Source: Distichodus sexfasciatus (taxonomy: Eukaryota > Chordata > Actinopteri > Characiformes > Distichodontidae). Taken from it: 64,000 nt of DNA. A program made the position numbers and the translations under genes. The notes beneath the pieces were generated by a model that saw only the letters and a list, made by a program, of their open reading frames with translations, was not told where the DNA came from and ran no database searches. The stretch lies in contig JAVGVS010000004.1 in NCBI GenBank assembly GCA_032718565.1, forward strand, positions 7,913,814 through 7,977,813. Reading direction: 5' to 3'. This document shows positions 11,746 to 25,200 of this stretch, piece after piece; the first letter of the stretch is position 1; each line of letters begins with the position of its first letter.

Positions 11746-12489
11746 TGTATACCATAATTTCTGTGCATTTTTATGTTAATGTTTTTATGATTTTGGAATT
11801 AAACTTCATTTGTGTTCAGAGGAGTCACAGTAACCACTTCATTTATCTGCAAATGCTTTCAGGTGATGTTTTCATGACCAAAGCCCCCCTTTTCAAGAAC
11901 CACCCCTCCGTCGCTTTTGGAGTAAAGCCCTTACCTGATGAGACGTGGTTCATTGTTGGTTGCTATGTGCTGTACATGTTTTATATGCTAATTAAACACA
12001 AAAAGAAAAGCTCATAACTATGCAACAATCCATGCAGGGGAAAGAGAAATCATGAATATATTATTAGCAATTGTATTAGCAATGCAGTGCATCATCTCTT
12101 CATACAGACTTACACTGACAGAGCTGCAGGTTGAACCTGATGGGAGGCAACTATTAGTTATTGTAACTTGGATGTCTGTAATTATTTTTAGACTATTCCA
12201 TTCTTTAATTGTAAACAAATAAATTGAAGCTGCAAAAATGATTTGTCCTCTGAACTTTAGACTATTTGCTAAATAAATCAGGCCATCATGGCCAAGGAAA
12301 GGTAACGTGGGACAAGTTCTGCCCTTCAGCAACTGAACTCATTAATGAGTCTTTTAACACCCAACATTCTTTCTTCTATCCCCCCTCTCTCTTCCTCTAT
12401 GCACAAGATCTTTTTTGCCCATATGTATTGTAATGTCACTTTATTAAACAGGAGATACATATTTTTTTAAAAAGAAGATGTTTTTAAAA

Positions 12490-12895
12490 TTTAAATGTCT
12501 GGTTGAGCCTAGGAATAAAAATATCAAAAAAGCTTGTAGCTGAATCGAACTGTAATTCAGTATTTTCAGACATAGAGTTATTGTCCATTAAATTGATATA
12601 ATAATGTATTGTCATGAAACATACTTATGATTTACAACCCTTTGTAATTACATTATATAAATTCTGCCTTTTAACTACAGTTTTTGACTCCAAAACAGTT
12701 TGGTTTTTTTGTTAAAAACGTCAAGGTCAAGTTTGCAGCAGCGTGACTTGCGACTAACAGGTTTGCTAACTCTCTTACTAAGCTACTTGTACTACACTAG
12801 CACAGCCAAGTTAACTCTAACATGCTAACTTGAATCGTTGTTCAATAATCGATATAATATCGTATCGTGATGCAACTTGACATTTACTCCCCTAC
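12490..12895. mobile_element. MITE family A, diverged copy
   Basis: It carries GGTTGAGCCTAGGAATAAAA near the left and an AATCGATATAATATCGTATCGTGATG block near the right (in pieces), both typical of family A. The boundaries are approximate. Confidence 0.5.
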
Positions 12896-13099
12896 TGGGC
12901 AACAGGAAACGCGCGTCCTCTTGACGTCACAGCGCCCTACTCCCTCACCGTCGTACACTACATGTCGCCTTGTCTTGATCAAAGCATCGTCAAGAACCTA
13001 AAAAAAAGTTCATTTACCTTCCATTTAACCACGTTCATGCAGTGAATAATTGAGAACGTACATAGACATATTTGTAGTTTTGCTCAAGACTTTTAAAGG

Positions 13100-13239
13100 C
13101 CTGCCGCTGACGTGATCACTAGGTAGGGAGCGAGGCTCCGTTTGAGATGCGCCATGGAGGTCACATTGCCGTGTTGACTGCATGCGCGACATTTCTCTCT
13201 CGCTAGCCCTCAGTCCGAACCGCCTCATACGTTTTCCAC
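13100..13239 (+). promoter_or_regulatory. cmc1 promoter / 5' leader with NRF1-like site and short upstream ORF
   Basis: CpG-rich sequence lies directly upstream of the cmc1 start. TGCATGCGCGA at 13179-13189 resembles a nuclear respiratory factor 1 site (core GCGCATGC on the reverse strand), which is common in promoters of mitochondrial genes. An upstream ATG in good context (GCCATGG, ATG at 13154) opens a seven-codon ORF ending at 13177. A second ATG at 13182 opens an ORF out of frame with cmc1 that overlaps its start. The transcription start is not known, so whether these lie in the mRNA is inference. Confidence 0.45.
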
Positions 13240-13258
13240 ATGGACGCGTCCCGCACAG
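13240..13258 (+). CDS. cmc1: cmc1 coding exon 1
   Basis: It encodes MDASRT plus the first base of a Gly codon and is followed by GTAGAG. The phase matches exon 2 exactly, and the context CACATGG is acceptable for initiation. Confidence 0.85.
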
Positions 13259-16200
13259 GTAGAGTCCGCCTGTCCGGCTCACATTCCGGTCCTAAAACTC
13301 GGGCTCCTGCCCCAGCGGTGCGGTCACTGTTAGCTTAAAGTCTAACAGCGGCGTTATCTGTTAAGCTAGACTAGACTAGGCTAGGCTAAGCTAACAGCTA
13401 GTGTAATTATGTGTAACCTGCTCTGGCGGGAGAGCTAACGCGGTTACACGGTTCCTCACTTAATCCTAATTGTTCTTTTTTTAAAGCCCGTACCTTTTAT
13501 AAAACCATACTGTGATAATGTGCGGAGTTTAGCTCACAGGTTACAGTACAGTAAGTAACTTGACCTTGACGTTATTAACATAAAACACAGCCTTAATTAA
13601 CGGGGAGCTAGGGGAGGTTTTATGTCATGTACTTAGTAGGGCTGTGAGTCGCAAGTTTCATCACGATACGATCATATCGATTCCACCTCTGTCGATATCT
13701 CTAGGTCTGCAACGATACGATTTCCATTCGATTCAGTTCAACGGCTAGCGACCGATGTGAGACGATATCATATGCTGACACATAAGCGGTCGCACAATCG
13801 CTTCCATTCATATCAAATCACAAAAAGAAACTCAAATATTGTTTGACCAGTTTATTCCTGGACTCAACCAGCCATTTAAATGAGAAGCAATGTTCTAATA
13901 ATCCTATTCAGTATAAAATGACGTTACGGTATGTAGACTGACCTTTTCAATTTGGATTGATGCTATGGGCTTGTTGATCATTACACCTCTAATAATTGTA
14001 ATACTCCTTACTCCATTAAAGGGATTGTAAGCAGCACTACCACCATCTGCAACCCCAACCCCCCACCCCCATGAAATCTGACCATAGAACCTTCACAGAA
14101 CCATAAAATTCCAATGATGATAATAATAATAATAATCATAACTGCTTATTTGATATTTAATATTATAATCAAAATGATTTTTACCCAGAAAAATAACAGG
14201 TTTTCCATCACGTTATGTGTAGTTACTTGTGATTCTCCCCACCAAACAATCACATAATTGTTGTAACATAAACTTCTTGATTTATATGCACATTACTATG
14301 TTGTGTATATTGTAACTCTGCCTTCTCGCTCGCACATCACTGCTGTCACGCTCACTTGACGCAGCACTGCGTTATAAATGTGCCACACATTAAACCAGAC
14401 AATCACAGCCTTGGAGAAAACTGATTGGCTAATTTCGCCTCCTATCAGCCTATTCCCTGTATTTTTTTATCTCCTTGTATTATTATTATTTTTATTATTA
14501 TGCCACCTAATTAGTATGGAAGCATATTTCTGCCACGCAAACAAGGAAAATGACAAATAAAGCTAGTAGGCTCCAAACCCATGTGATATCTAAGATAGAG
14601 AGATAGAGATTTAGGACATGCGTTAACATGTTATTTTTTATCTGCACCCGATGAAAGCTGAATTCTCCATAGGGTATGACAAAGCATCATTATCATCAAT
14701 CAATTTGTTCTCAGTCCATGACAGTCCATGACAGTCCATGATCAAAGTAAAATAAAGGTTAAAAACATTATTGCGATCTGCAGAAAACAGCACTCATCGT
14801 GTCGAGATCACGAGAAAAATAACTGACGCGTAGGGTTAGGGTTAGCTAATATTATTAATGTTATATAATTCAACCAAGCATACACACCGAATGTTCAGTA
14901 ACCTACAGATTATCTCCTCTTTGCTCCTTTTGGTGCGAGACTGGGAAACCCAGATAACTAACTTGAAACAAAATTAGCGACGTGATAGGAGAAGAAATCA
15001 GCCAGTCAGTTTTCCCCATGGACGTGATTGGCCGGTTTAATGTGCAGCACATTTATAACGCAGTGTTGCGTGAAGCGAGAGTGACGGCAGAGCGCAGTCA
15101 GTTCGAAGAGAGCGTGCAGGCAGAGTTGAGAACTTGCAGACAGAAGATTTTGTTTGCGACGGGTCCAATGCGCGCCCAGAAATGTGGCACGAATATAACG
15201 CCATAGACTTCCAGGCTGTTAACATGATGGTCCTTCCATGTATATATAATCAGAGTACATGATGTTTTATCAGACAGACTTTTCTTGTTACTCGGTATTG
15301 TATGTTGCCATGATGACGTCATGTGCAGCTCTAATCAGGACCATCCCAGATGTCAGGTTTAATGCTTAATACAGTTAAACCCAGTAACACGCTTGCTCTT
15401 TCCCAATTGTCTATATGTGTGGCCATGCTCAGGTTAAGTTTGCTCTAATAGCTGTTTGTCTTTCTAACACACAGGAGAGCCTCACTTGAGGCATGTGGAG
15501 CTGGACGTTCTGATTCCAAAGATGATGCGAGAGAAGGCCAGAGAGCTCTGCCATCAGCAGGTGGAAGGTAACACGAAACGCAGGGGATTTTTAAGACTGA
15601 TACTGACCTTTTTTTTTTTTTTTTTTTAAGGGAAAAACATCAGGACTAGGGAGATGAAGTTCAAATTCCACCAAAATGATAATTTTGTTGCTTACCACAC
15701 CTTACACATGCAGCTGCAATACCATGTGAAATATCATGACGCTCATTGTCATGATATTTTTATATTAATGATATATGATAACTTTAATAGTTAATGTTCA
15801 TATGTTAGTTTATGACAATTCAGCAACAGTTTTCTGTTTTTGTTCAAAATGCCCCCTTTCACACTTACACAGGCAACAAGTCATCTATACGACTGGTCAA
15901 TCGCCTCATCCGTTACGCTTTGCTCTAGACAATTTTAACCATTTTTGTGGGCAATTTAATAATGAATTTTAATTCTGAATGCAAAGGATTTTGAAATCGG
16001 CCAACGTTTGCCAAAGTTATGGTCAAAGCTACAGAGCTCCCTGTTTTGATAGTCATCGTATAATTTGGTGAGAGTATTTTTTAACTCAGATTGTCTCTTT
16101 GTTGTGTGGTGTGATTTGACCCTGGGAAAGTAGTTTTTGGGTGGTGTGAGAAACACCTCCTCTTTTCTGCACAGATCTAGAGATGAGTGAACTCAGTGCA

Positions 16201-19200
16201 TCTCCATCATGAAAAATGCAGAGTGCTGAAATGAATGGCGTAATTGCAGAAAGTGCTGAAAGTGCACAGATTTATTGCACAGGTTGTGTGTGTGCGTGTG
16301 TGTGTGTGTTTGTATGTATGTGTGGTGAAACACGGCTCAGTCATACAAAATCTCACCTTCCAGCGGAATATCCAATTTACTCTTAAATGTCACTGTCTGA
16401 GTCAGGCACACACTTTCATGTAGAGAAATCAAACATAAGCACCCGTGCAGATGTGTGAAGAGAAAAAGTCTGTGTGTGTGTACAAAAATTACCTTTGCTG
16501 ATTAATAACTTAAAAGTCTTTTTAACAGCCATAAGATCATGCAGCACTCTGATAGTGGCTGTGTTTTGTGTGTTTGGGTTAACCAACACCTGTATGTGAC
16601 TAAAATAGTGATAGTATTTAAGGAAGATACCAGTTTGTTGGAGTGTTTGGAAGCATTGTCCCAGTAGCCATAATTCACAAAATTCCTTACCTCTTTATAT
16701 AATGCATGATTAATTCAAGATTCTTTGTTACATACATATGAGAGCAGCATGCAGTGAAATTCTCCAAGACCTTTCCTGAGACTGTGCAAATTAAAGGAAC
16801 AAGGAGTTAACAACAGATTATGTTTAATAAATTGAACATGTATTTGCTCCTTTTGTTGTCTAGTTTGCACAGAGAACCCTAGATTTTCATTGTCTTCGCC
16901 AGGAACAAAAACATGCACAGAAGTCAAAGGCGAGTAAAGCCGCTCCTTTTGACCTTTGTGTAGGCAGCGTTAGGGACGTTTGATGTGACACTTCTCCTTC
17001 ACGTGCCTTGTGTCGATTTGGCTGCTTTATACTTTCTTCACCTTTCTGTTCTCACTCGCTTTGGTTTGGCGGTGGGGAGCGACACTCTCGTGCTGCTTTT
17101 TGACGACGCTCCGGCCCTGGGCTCCCGTCTCTTGTCTGATGCTGCCGTGGAAACCCCCCTCCTCACTCACCTCCGGCCCCTGCTTTCACACCTCCGGGGC
17201 CCCGGCGTCGGCCCCCGCCATGCTGCCCACCTGTAACCCCCCCACCCACGCCCACGCAAGCCTTTTGTGTCTGTGTGTGTACCCAAACACGTCTGCAGCG
17301 TGTTTCCACTCCTCGAACCAAACAGCTCTGTTAGACTTTTTATACATTGTAATGGAATTCGAAGTTGAATGTAAAAACATTGTTTTCATCTTCATTTTCA
17401 CACTTAAAATGAGTCACGTACTGACTAAGAAGGAGTGTATTACCCCCACTCTCGCTGCTATTTAACTTTTTGGGTGAATTTCAGTGAGTGATTATTTGTT
17501 ACAGTGAACACAGTACAGCACAGTGCTCCACAGTGAAATGTGACCTCTGCGTTTGACCCATCTGTGAAGGAGCAGTGAGCAGCTTTTGGTGCTTGGGGAC
17601 GGTACCTTACACATGTCACGATTACCTCAGTAATACCTTCTAGGACCTCTGGGACTCGAACCAACGATAACTGGGCCAACTTCCTAACGTTACGCTACCA
17701 ATTGCCCTGTCAACTTCTATTTTTATGTTCAGTCTCGTCTGCAGTCTTGTGTGCAGTTTGGGAATTCTGCTCCTCTAATTAAGACCAGAAAATAAGATTA
17801 AGAAAGCTGCACGTTTGTGCCCTGCTGAGCTGCAGCTGTACAAAACATTTGAAGCTGACTCTTATGTAATTTGATTGACAAATTAGATCATTCTTAGTGG
17901 TATGGCATGGGCAATATGACCAAAATCTCATATCCCAATATTGATATATTAAAGAGCCTCAATGTCCTTTGTTTGTTGAATTATTATTTCTCTGAAATAT
18001 GTAGTGATAGTCTGCCGTAACACAGCAGGGAAGTTAGTTTTGAATAGTTTCAGAGTTGTCGGTTCTCACAACAGCATTATCAGTATGTTGCAGTAGCCAT
18101 AGTGGCCAGTAGGTGTTGCCGTGGAAACGACTGTCAGATTGTTTGGAAACTGGAAAAATTCCCAAACATTTCCATTTTTGGCATTATGGCAGACACTCTT
18201 ATCCAGAGAGACTTTCGTTTTTGCTTATTTCAGGGACAGTCTCCCTGAAGCAACTTGGGGTTAAGGGTCTTGCTCATGGACCCAGTGATGGTAGTGCTGG
18301 AGGTGGGATTCAAACTAGGGATGCACCGAAATGATTTTTTTTGGCCGAAACCGAAAACCAAAAATGAGGAAACACTTGGCGGAAAACCGAAACCGAAACA
18401 CTGAAAGAAATTATTATACCAATTTTTTGTAGTATTGCCGTTATGGCTGGGACTGTGTGTACTTACCTCACTAAAGTCAAGCATTGCAATTGCATAAATT
18501 AATATTCATGGATCAAAGAATAAATCTGTTACAAAACTATGAAAATATTTATTTAGCATTCAAACAACGCACAATATAAAATAAAATTTGAAATAAAATA
18601 TTTTACTTGGCCCCACTCATGAATAGCCTAAAAGCAAGATAGCTGAAATATTATACAATTAAATATCTTCTCTCATAAAACAAGTGAATTTTAATATTCT
18701 CAACAAAGTGCATTCGGAACAAGTGCTTTAAAAACTGTTGAAAGATATAACAACCTTCTCTGTAGGCCTATAACAAAATAGTGTATTAAAACACTGAAAT
18801 GAAAACTTTCTTGCCTTTTCAAAAACGTCCCCCACAGACGGAGTGGGTGTGCTCGAAGGGTCTTGCCTCTTCTGTGCTTCATACTCTGCATGGCGATCGG
18901 GATGTTTTGATTTTATATGAGAAATTAATCCCGACGGTGAGAAAGTCTTTGTGGATGCGCCCCCTCTAGAAATTTCGGCATTGCACGCTTTACAAACGGC
19001 TTTCCGTGTGTCTTTCTTAGATATATTGAAATGCGCCCACACGGCAGACAGGTTGACTCTAATCTAATCTGGCGCGTGCAAGTTGCGGTTGTTGCTTGTG
19101 TCATCACTGTTTCGGTCGCGTCAAAAAAAAATTCTGCCGAAACCGAAAATGCATTTTTTGGCCATTTTCGGCCGAAATTTTTCGATGGCCGAATATTCGG

Positions 19201-22200
19201 TGCATCCCTAATTCAAACCCATGACCTCTTAGTCCAGAGGCGAGTATCCTGACCACTAGACCACCATCGCCCCATAAACACAGTTGAAACAGTCGCTTTG
19301 AGTGCATCAGTGTTTGACAAAGCCTGGTTTGTGCCAGTGCCACGCTTCTGCTGCGTCCATGTGGATGTGGACGAGCTAAAACTGCATCTTGGATAACAAA
19401 ACGACGAGGAAATGTAGATACATTGTGGTTAATGAGATGAGACATGACTAAAATGTTAACTGGTGGACTGTCGTACTTTCCGAATACATGTAGTTTGTCC
19501 ATCCAGATATTTAGGCAGCACAGCGCTGTTATTGGTGGGATTGGATGAGCGATGACGGTCGAAATTCTACACCTATTTTGAAATTCTGAACTATCAGGCA
19601 CGGTGAGGACAGAGGGACGTTTCCTTAAGGTGTGTGTGAGCTGTGATGAGCTCTCTCTTGCTTTTAGTGACCTTTTTAAAAAAACCGTTTAAATTTAGTG
19701 TCGTTTTTGTAACTAACGACTAGGCCCAAGTTTACGACCAGCAAGTTTACATACTACCTTAGTGTGTACTTAAAAACATGTTAGAGAAATGGTCATTAAT
19801 TAAAGATCAATCCTACGTTTGGGGCGCGTTGGTAGCGTAACAGTTAGAGAGTTGACCCCGTAACTGGAAGGTTGGTGGTTCAGGTTAGACTTACCGCTGA
19901 GGTTCTCATGAGCAAGGTACCGTCCCCAAGCACTGCTCCCGGGGTGTTAATATTAGCTGCCGACTACTACATCATAGGCTACGTTCGCACTGCCACGCTG
20001 AAGTGACTCAAATCGGATTTTTTGCCTTAATGTGACACAAATCTGATCTTTTCAGGGCTGTGTGGACACGCAAATCTGATCTTTTCAAATCGGATTTGTG
20101 TCACTTTCATATGTGGTACTAAATCTCATACGTATCCGATTCGCGGCCATGCGACCTGAATGTGAACGCTCAGATCGGAATTCATGTGGCTTTTTGCTTA
20201 TACGCGTGCATTGACATCATCAGCCTGCACCGGCAGCACGGGAAGGTAAAAATGGAGGAGAGCTGCAATAACAGTCAGTGGAAGGATGGAGAAGTTGGGG
20301 ATTTAACTGACTTTTTTTCTCCTTTTCGACCTGCTCATGTACAGCTGATTCACTGTTTGTCGTCCTCCAGAGCAAAGTGCGATACGTGCGTGAGCTACTA
20401 GCGCCTCCATTTTTAATGCCATGAGTCGTCCTGCAGATGTGACGTTTTTTGTTGTTGGTTACGCAGTTGACCCGTGTAAAAACGTATCAGTGTGCGCATG
20501 CGTGACGTTTCGGAGGACCGATGCGTTCACATTACAGTCAGATACAGGTCACTAGTTATTAATGTGAACCGTCAAGATGGACACATCCGATCTGAGCAAA
20601 AAGTCGGAATTGAACAATGTGGTTGGCAGTGAGAACGTAGCCCTAGATGGGTCAGATTCAGAGCTCAGATTTTGTTGTGGTGCACTGTGTGCTGGTGCTG
20701 TGGTTTCTTCACAGTGACATTCACTCACTTTCACTTAAATTAGTTCAAGTTAAGCAACAACTAGAGCTGTGCAGTTAATCAAAAAATTAAGTGAAGCCGA
20801 CATTCAGAACGTCTAATCGCCATAATCTTGCTCGTGGCCATGATTATTGTTCTGATTATTTTTTTAAATTCTGTTACTGCTTAAAAAAATCTCCAGTGTG
20901 TGTTTGTCTGTCCCGTTAACATGGAGTAGATTTAGGAGTTGGACGTCTGACTCCTCGTCTCTTCCTGCTCTTCTCTCCCCACGCTCCTCCTCCTACTTCT
21001 TTCCCCATTTCAATCTCTTTCTTCCGGTTGGCTGAGCGGCAACAGCGCAGGGATTTTACTCCAAAGTCAATTAATTCTCACATGATTAGGGGGCAAAGGA
21101 GATATTCAGACGTAATCATCTCCCCCACAGAGCAGGAATCCGTGGTCCTGATGTGATTGTGGCGTAGAGACGCTCCGTCTCCAGAGATCAGAGTCAAACA
21201 CAAGCAATCTCACATCTAGCGGAGAGGAGGAGTGGAGATTATCTCTTCAGGAGAATATTTTACATATGGGATATGAAAGTGCCTCGTTCTGTATTGGAGA
21301 AAACACCGCTGCCAGAAATCAGTCAGGACAGGGGACTCCAGTATTTCTGAGAGATTCTGATTAGAAATAGAATCAGGATTGAGATTATTTGCCAAGTCCC
21401 TTTCACATACAAGGATTTTGCTTTGGTGAATTTGCTAAAACAAGTTAAATAAAGTATTTAAAAATATAACAAATGATATAGATAACTGAATAAAGTGAAT
21501 GTGAGCGATTACTTGTCATTTTGAACACAGCACAGCGCACCACAACGAAACCTGACCTCTGCATTTGACCCATCCGTGAAGGAGCAGCGGGCAGCTGATG
21601 AGCAGCACCCGGGGAGCAGTGCTTGAGGACGGTACCGTGCTCATAAGTACCTTTACCGGTCCGGAATTCGATCTGTTGACCTTCCGATCATGGGGCAAAC
21701 TCCCTAACATTTTCTGTAAATTCAGTTGAACTTTCCCAAGCAAAATCTTGTGTGAAATCTCATATGAAATGCCAAAGGAGCCACTAGTTGCCTATATCTT
21801 TACGCAATTGACAGCAAAACACTTTTATTCATTTAAAATATATACCGGCATTTTTTAATGCCATTGAAAACGGCGCTTGCTGCGGCTCTCTAGTGACTTG
21901 TGGTCAAACTGTTTTTATTTTGTGTTGCGATATATCATTAGACATGTTTATTCCTCAACTCAACCAGACATACGCTACCAGTTAAAAGTTTGGACACACC
22001 TTCCCATTCCGTGTTTTATTCTTTATTATCATGACTATTTCCATTGTAGATTCTCGCTGAAGGCACTATGAATGAACAGATATGGAATTATGTAGTAAAC
22101 AAAAAGTGTGAAATAACCCAAAACATGTTTTATATCTTAGATTCTTGAAAATAACCAGCCTTTGCTTTGATCACTGCTTTGCACACTCTTGGCATTCTCT

Positions 22201-25200
22201 CGATGAGCTTCATGAGGTAGTCACCTGAAATGGTTTTCCAACAGTCTTGAAGGAGTTCCCAGAGATGCTGAGCACTTGTTGGCCCTTTTGCCTTCACTCT
22301 GCGGTCCATCTCATGCCTGACCATCTCGATTGGGTTTGGTCAGGTGACTGTGGAGGCCAGGCCATGTGGTGCAGCACTCGATCACTCTCCTTCTGGGTCA
22401 TATAGCCTTTACACAGTTCATTCATAGTTTTGATGCTTTTAGTGAGAATCTACAATGTAAATAGTAATGAAAATAAAGAAAAAACATTGAATGATAAGCT
22501 GTGTCCAAACTTTTGACTGGTAGTGTATGAAAAAGAATCTTTTAATGAAACAGACCCCCTGTTTAATATAAGGTAATATTACAGTATGTATGATGTCTGA
22601 TTGATGTTTCCATTTTGGATCAATGCTGTGGACCTCGCATAAATTGATGTGGATCGCTGTATTGTTATACCCTCCCCAGCGTCCTGCCCGTGCAGCGTAT
22701 GGTCCGGTTTGCTGCCGTTATTCCTCTTGTTTTTCTGCGCGTGGAGGCTGCTGTATGTATTAGATTAGTTTTGGGTTCTGGAGGCTCAGATTGCTTTGTT
22801 CTTCTCTGCATACTGATGAAAGGTGCAGCAGATAATCAGTCATATATAAGTAATTAGAATTATTTTTCTGCGAGCTTTGGGATGCAGGAGAGAGGAAGCT
22901 AATTAACGGCGGCGCTAAAGCGCGTGGGTGTGAAAGCTCTCAGCAGCCTTTTCACACGGCGACCCCAGCAACGCACAGAGAGTGGAGTTCGTCGTGACCC
23001 CTGCGTGCCTAGTTTGATCTTGTCTGGGGTTCCTCTCATCCTTTTCCGACTTAGGAAAGTGCATACAGCGCAAGCCGAGCCAGATTTAAAAATGTGGGGG
23101 CCTCTGGGTGGTCGAGGCATTTAGTGGGCAATGTTTCTAAGTCACTGAAAGTAAGCATAGCACAGCATACAGTGCACCATAACGAAAATGTGACCTCCAT
23201 TTTGACCCATTCTGTGAAGGAGCAGTGGCCAGCTAACATGGGCAACAGTGCTTGGGAACGGTACCTTAATCATGAGTACCTCAGTGGTACCTTTACTGGT
23301 CTGGGATTCGAATCAGCGACCTTCAGATCACAGGGTGAGCTCCCTAACCGTCATGCTACCAACTGCCCTATAGTGTAGGGGTGGGTATTGGCAAGGACCT
23401 CACAATACGATACGTATCATGACACGTGGGTCACGATATGATACGTATCACGACATATTGCGATACTGTACATATTGTGATATTCTACAGTTCACTGAAA
23501 ATGTAAAACAGAGCTGAAATGCAAGTTGCTGTGTGCGATCTGGGTGGTCTTAATGAATCACATTAACAATTCAGCCGAAGCAACGTAACTCAGAACTGAA
23601 TTTGAGCGTTATTCTCTTTGCATTTTAACACACTGAACTAGTGGACACCAAAAACATTAAGATAAAGTGCATAAGATTGAAACTAAGACATTAAAGTGCC
23701 CAGTCAGTTACCTGAGGCTGCTTGTGGTGCATGATCCTCCCCCTCAGAAATATTGATTTCTGGAGCTAGAAGGAAATATCGCGATATATTGATATATTTC
23801 GATTTTATAGTGCTGAATGAGAGACAAAGTATGCTATATCAAAGCTTATATGATTAATTGGACATAGTCTTATATCTTTATTATTTAGGTATGACTACCA
23901 CAAGTAGCTCTGAGACAATAATATAAAGTATAATAGTATTAAAGTAATATATATAGTACATAAAGTAATAATCTGTTATCTCAAATTGGGATCTTGAGAT
24001 TACGAGAAGAATAATAATCTATATTGAATTCCATACACAAAATAGGGTTTTCACGTGGCTTAATATTAGAAGTGTAAATCACAAGTTTCAGATCAGGAGC
24101 CAGCGATCGATATGAGACATCATCACATGCTGATTTAAAACAATCACTTCCATTCATATCAAATCACCAGCAACAACTAAAACATCATGACATTTTAATT
24201 CCTGACCTCAACCAGACATTTACATTTAAATTTCATATTATTCACCAACTGTTCTTTAACCCGCTTAAGCAGTTTTCACCAAGATGCCAACTTTCACCAT
24301 TGTTTTCTTATAGAAAGAAGTGGCTCTGTTTGGCTCTAACCTTATTTGTGACCCTCCACGGCAAAACCAGTCGCTTGTCGCAAATTTTTAAAATTGAGTT
24401 ATTGTGTTTTCATGAAAGGGCATAAATCAAGCGTCAAAATGATACCTATATTGAATGAATCGGACGACATATGACTGAGATATCGTCATTCAAAGGAGTC
24501 GGGTTTCTCCTGTCACGCCAAGTGAGAAACGGAGAAATCTGCCTTTGAAGTTGACTATCGACGTAGCACTCACAGACGCTTGGTGCGGTCGCGGCTACGT
24601 TTGTATTTACGGTAGCCTACGCTGCATTCAGAGCCACACGGATAGCCTACCTGCGTGAGGTTAACTGAACTCGGGAGACTTGCTAGTCAACGAGTGGATT
24701 TACCGTAAACATTGAAGTAGAGCGGTCAAAACAGAAACTTTTAACATTCTTTTAACATTCTGCTGGAATTGAATTCCTCACCTCAAGCAAGTCACGTTTA
24801 TAGGATGGAAAGGGTAAGTTTTTCAGTGAAATCTATTCACAACAGTACAGTATAGACCTTCCACTGTTTCAAAACACTAAAAACAAAAAATCCAAAATTT
24901 TACCCCACGCAACATAAACAGTCGTTTTTCTTGGAAACCTCCACTGCGACAGCGGTTTTGCCGTGGAGGGTCACATTTTTCTGTACAGCACTAAGCTGTC
25001 TCTGCATTATAAAAACTCTGCAGGCCAATAAAACAGACCCTGTTCTTGGTATTTCTAGCAGTTATGTCGACAGTTTCAGCACTTTTATACTAGATAAAGC
25101 CCAAAAAAAGGTATAATTTCATTAAAAAAAGTTAGTTTTCATTAGAAATGTGCGGATTTCATAATAGTGTCAGCATTTACACATCGAACAATGACAAATC

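Larger units (their letters stand above)
18177..19274 (-). mobile_element. tRNA-derived SINE with L2-like tail, interrupted by a hAT element
   Basis: Read on the minus strand, the head GGTCTAGTGGTCAGGATACT and box-B-like GGGTTTGAATCC lead to a tail with CCTTAACCCCAAGTTGCTTC and GGATAAGAGTGTCTGCCATA, the kind of 3' tail many fish SINEs share with L2 LINEs. The hAT at 18316-19210 splits it; removing that insert and one duplication copy restores continuity. Confidence 0.85.
21925..22665. mobile_element. MITE family A copy split by a Tc1 element
   Basis: The left part carries TTTATTCCTCAACTCAACCAGACA and the right part resumes with TTTTAATGAAACAGACCCCC and GATGTCTGATTGATG. Both match intact family A copies once the insert at 21971-22527 is removed. 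Confidence 0.65.

Noticed and set aside
19104..19601. 165-codon ORF on the minus strand
   Set aside because: It runs across the end of a hAT element and the SINE it interrupts, so it is a chance reading frame.
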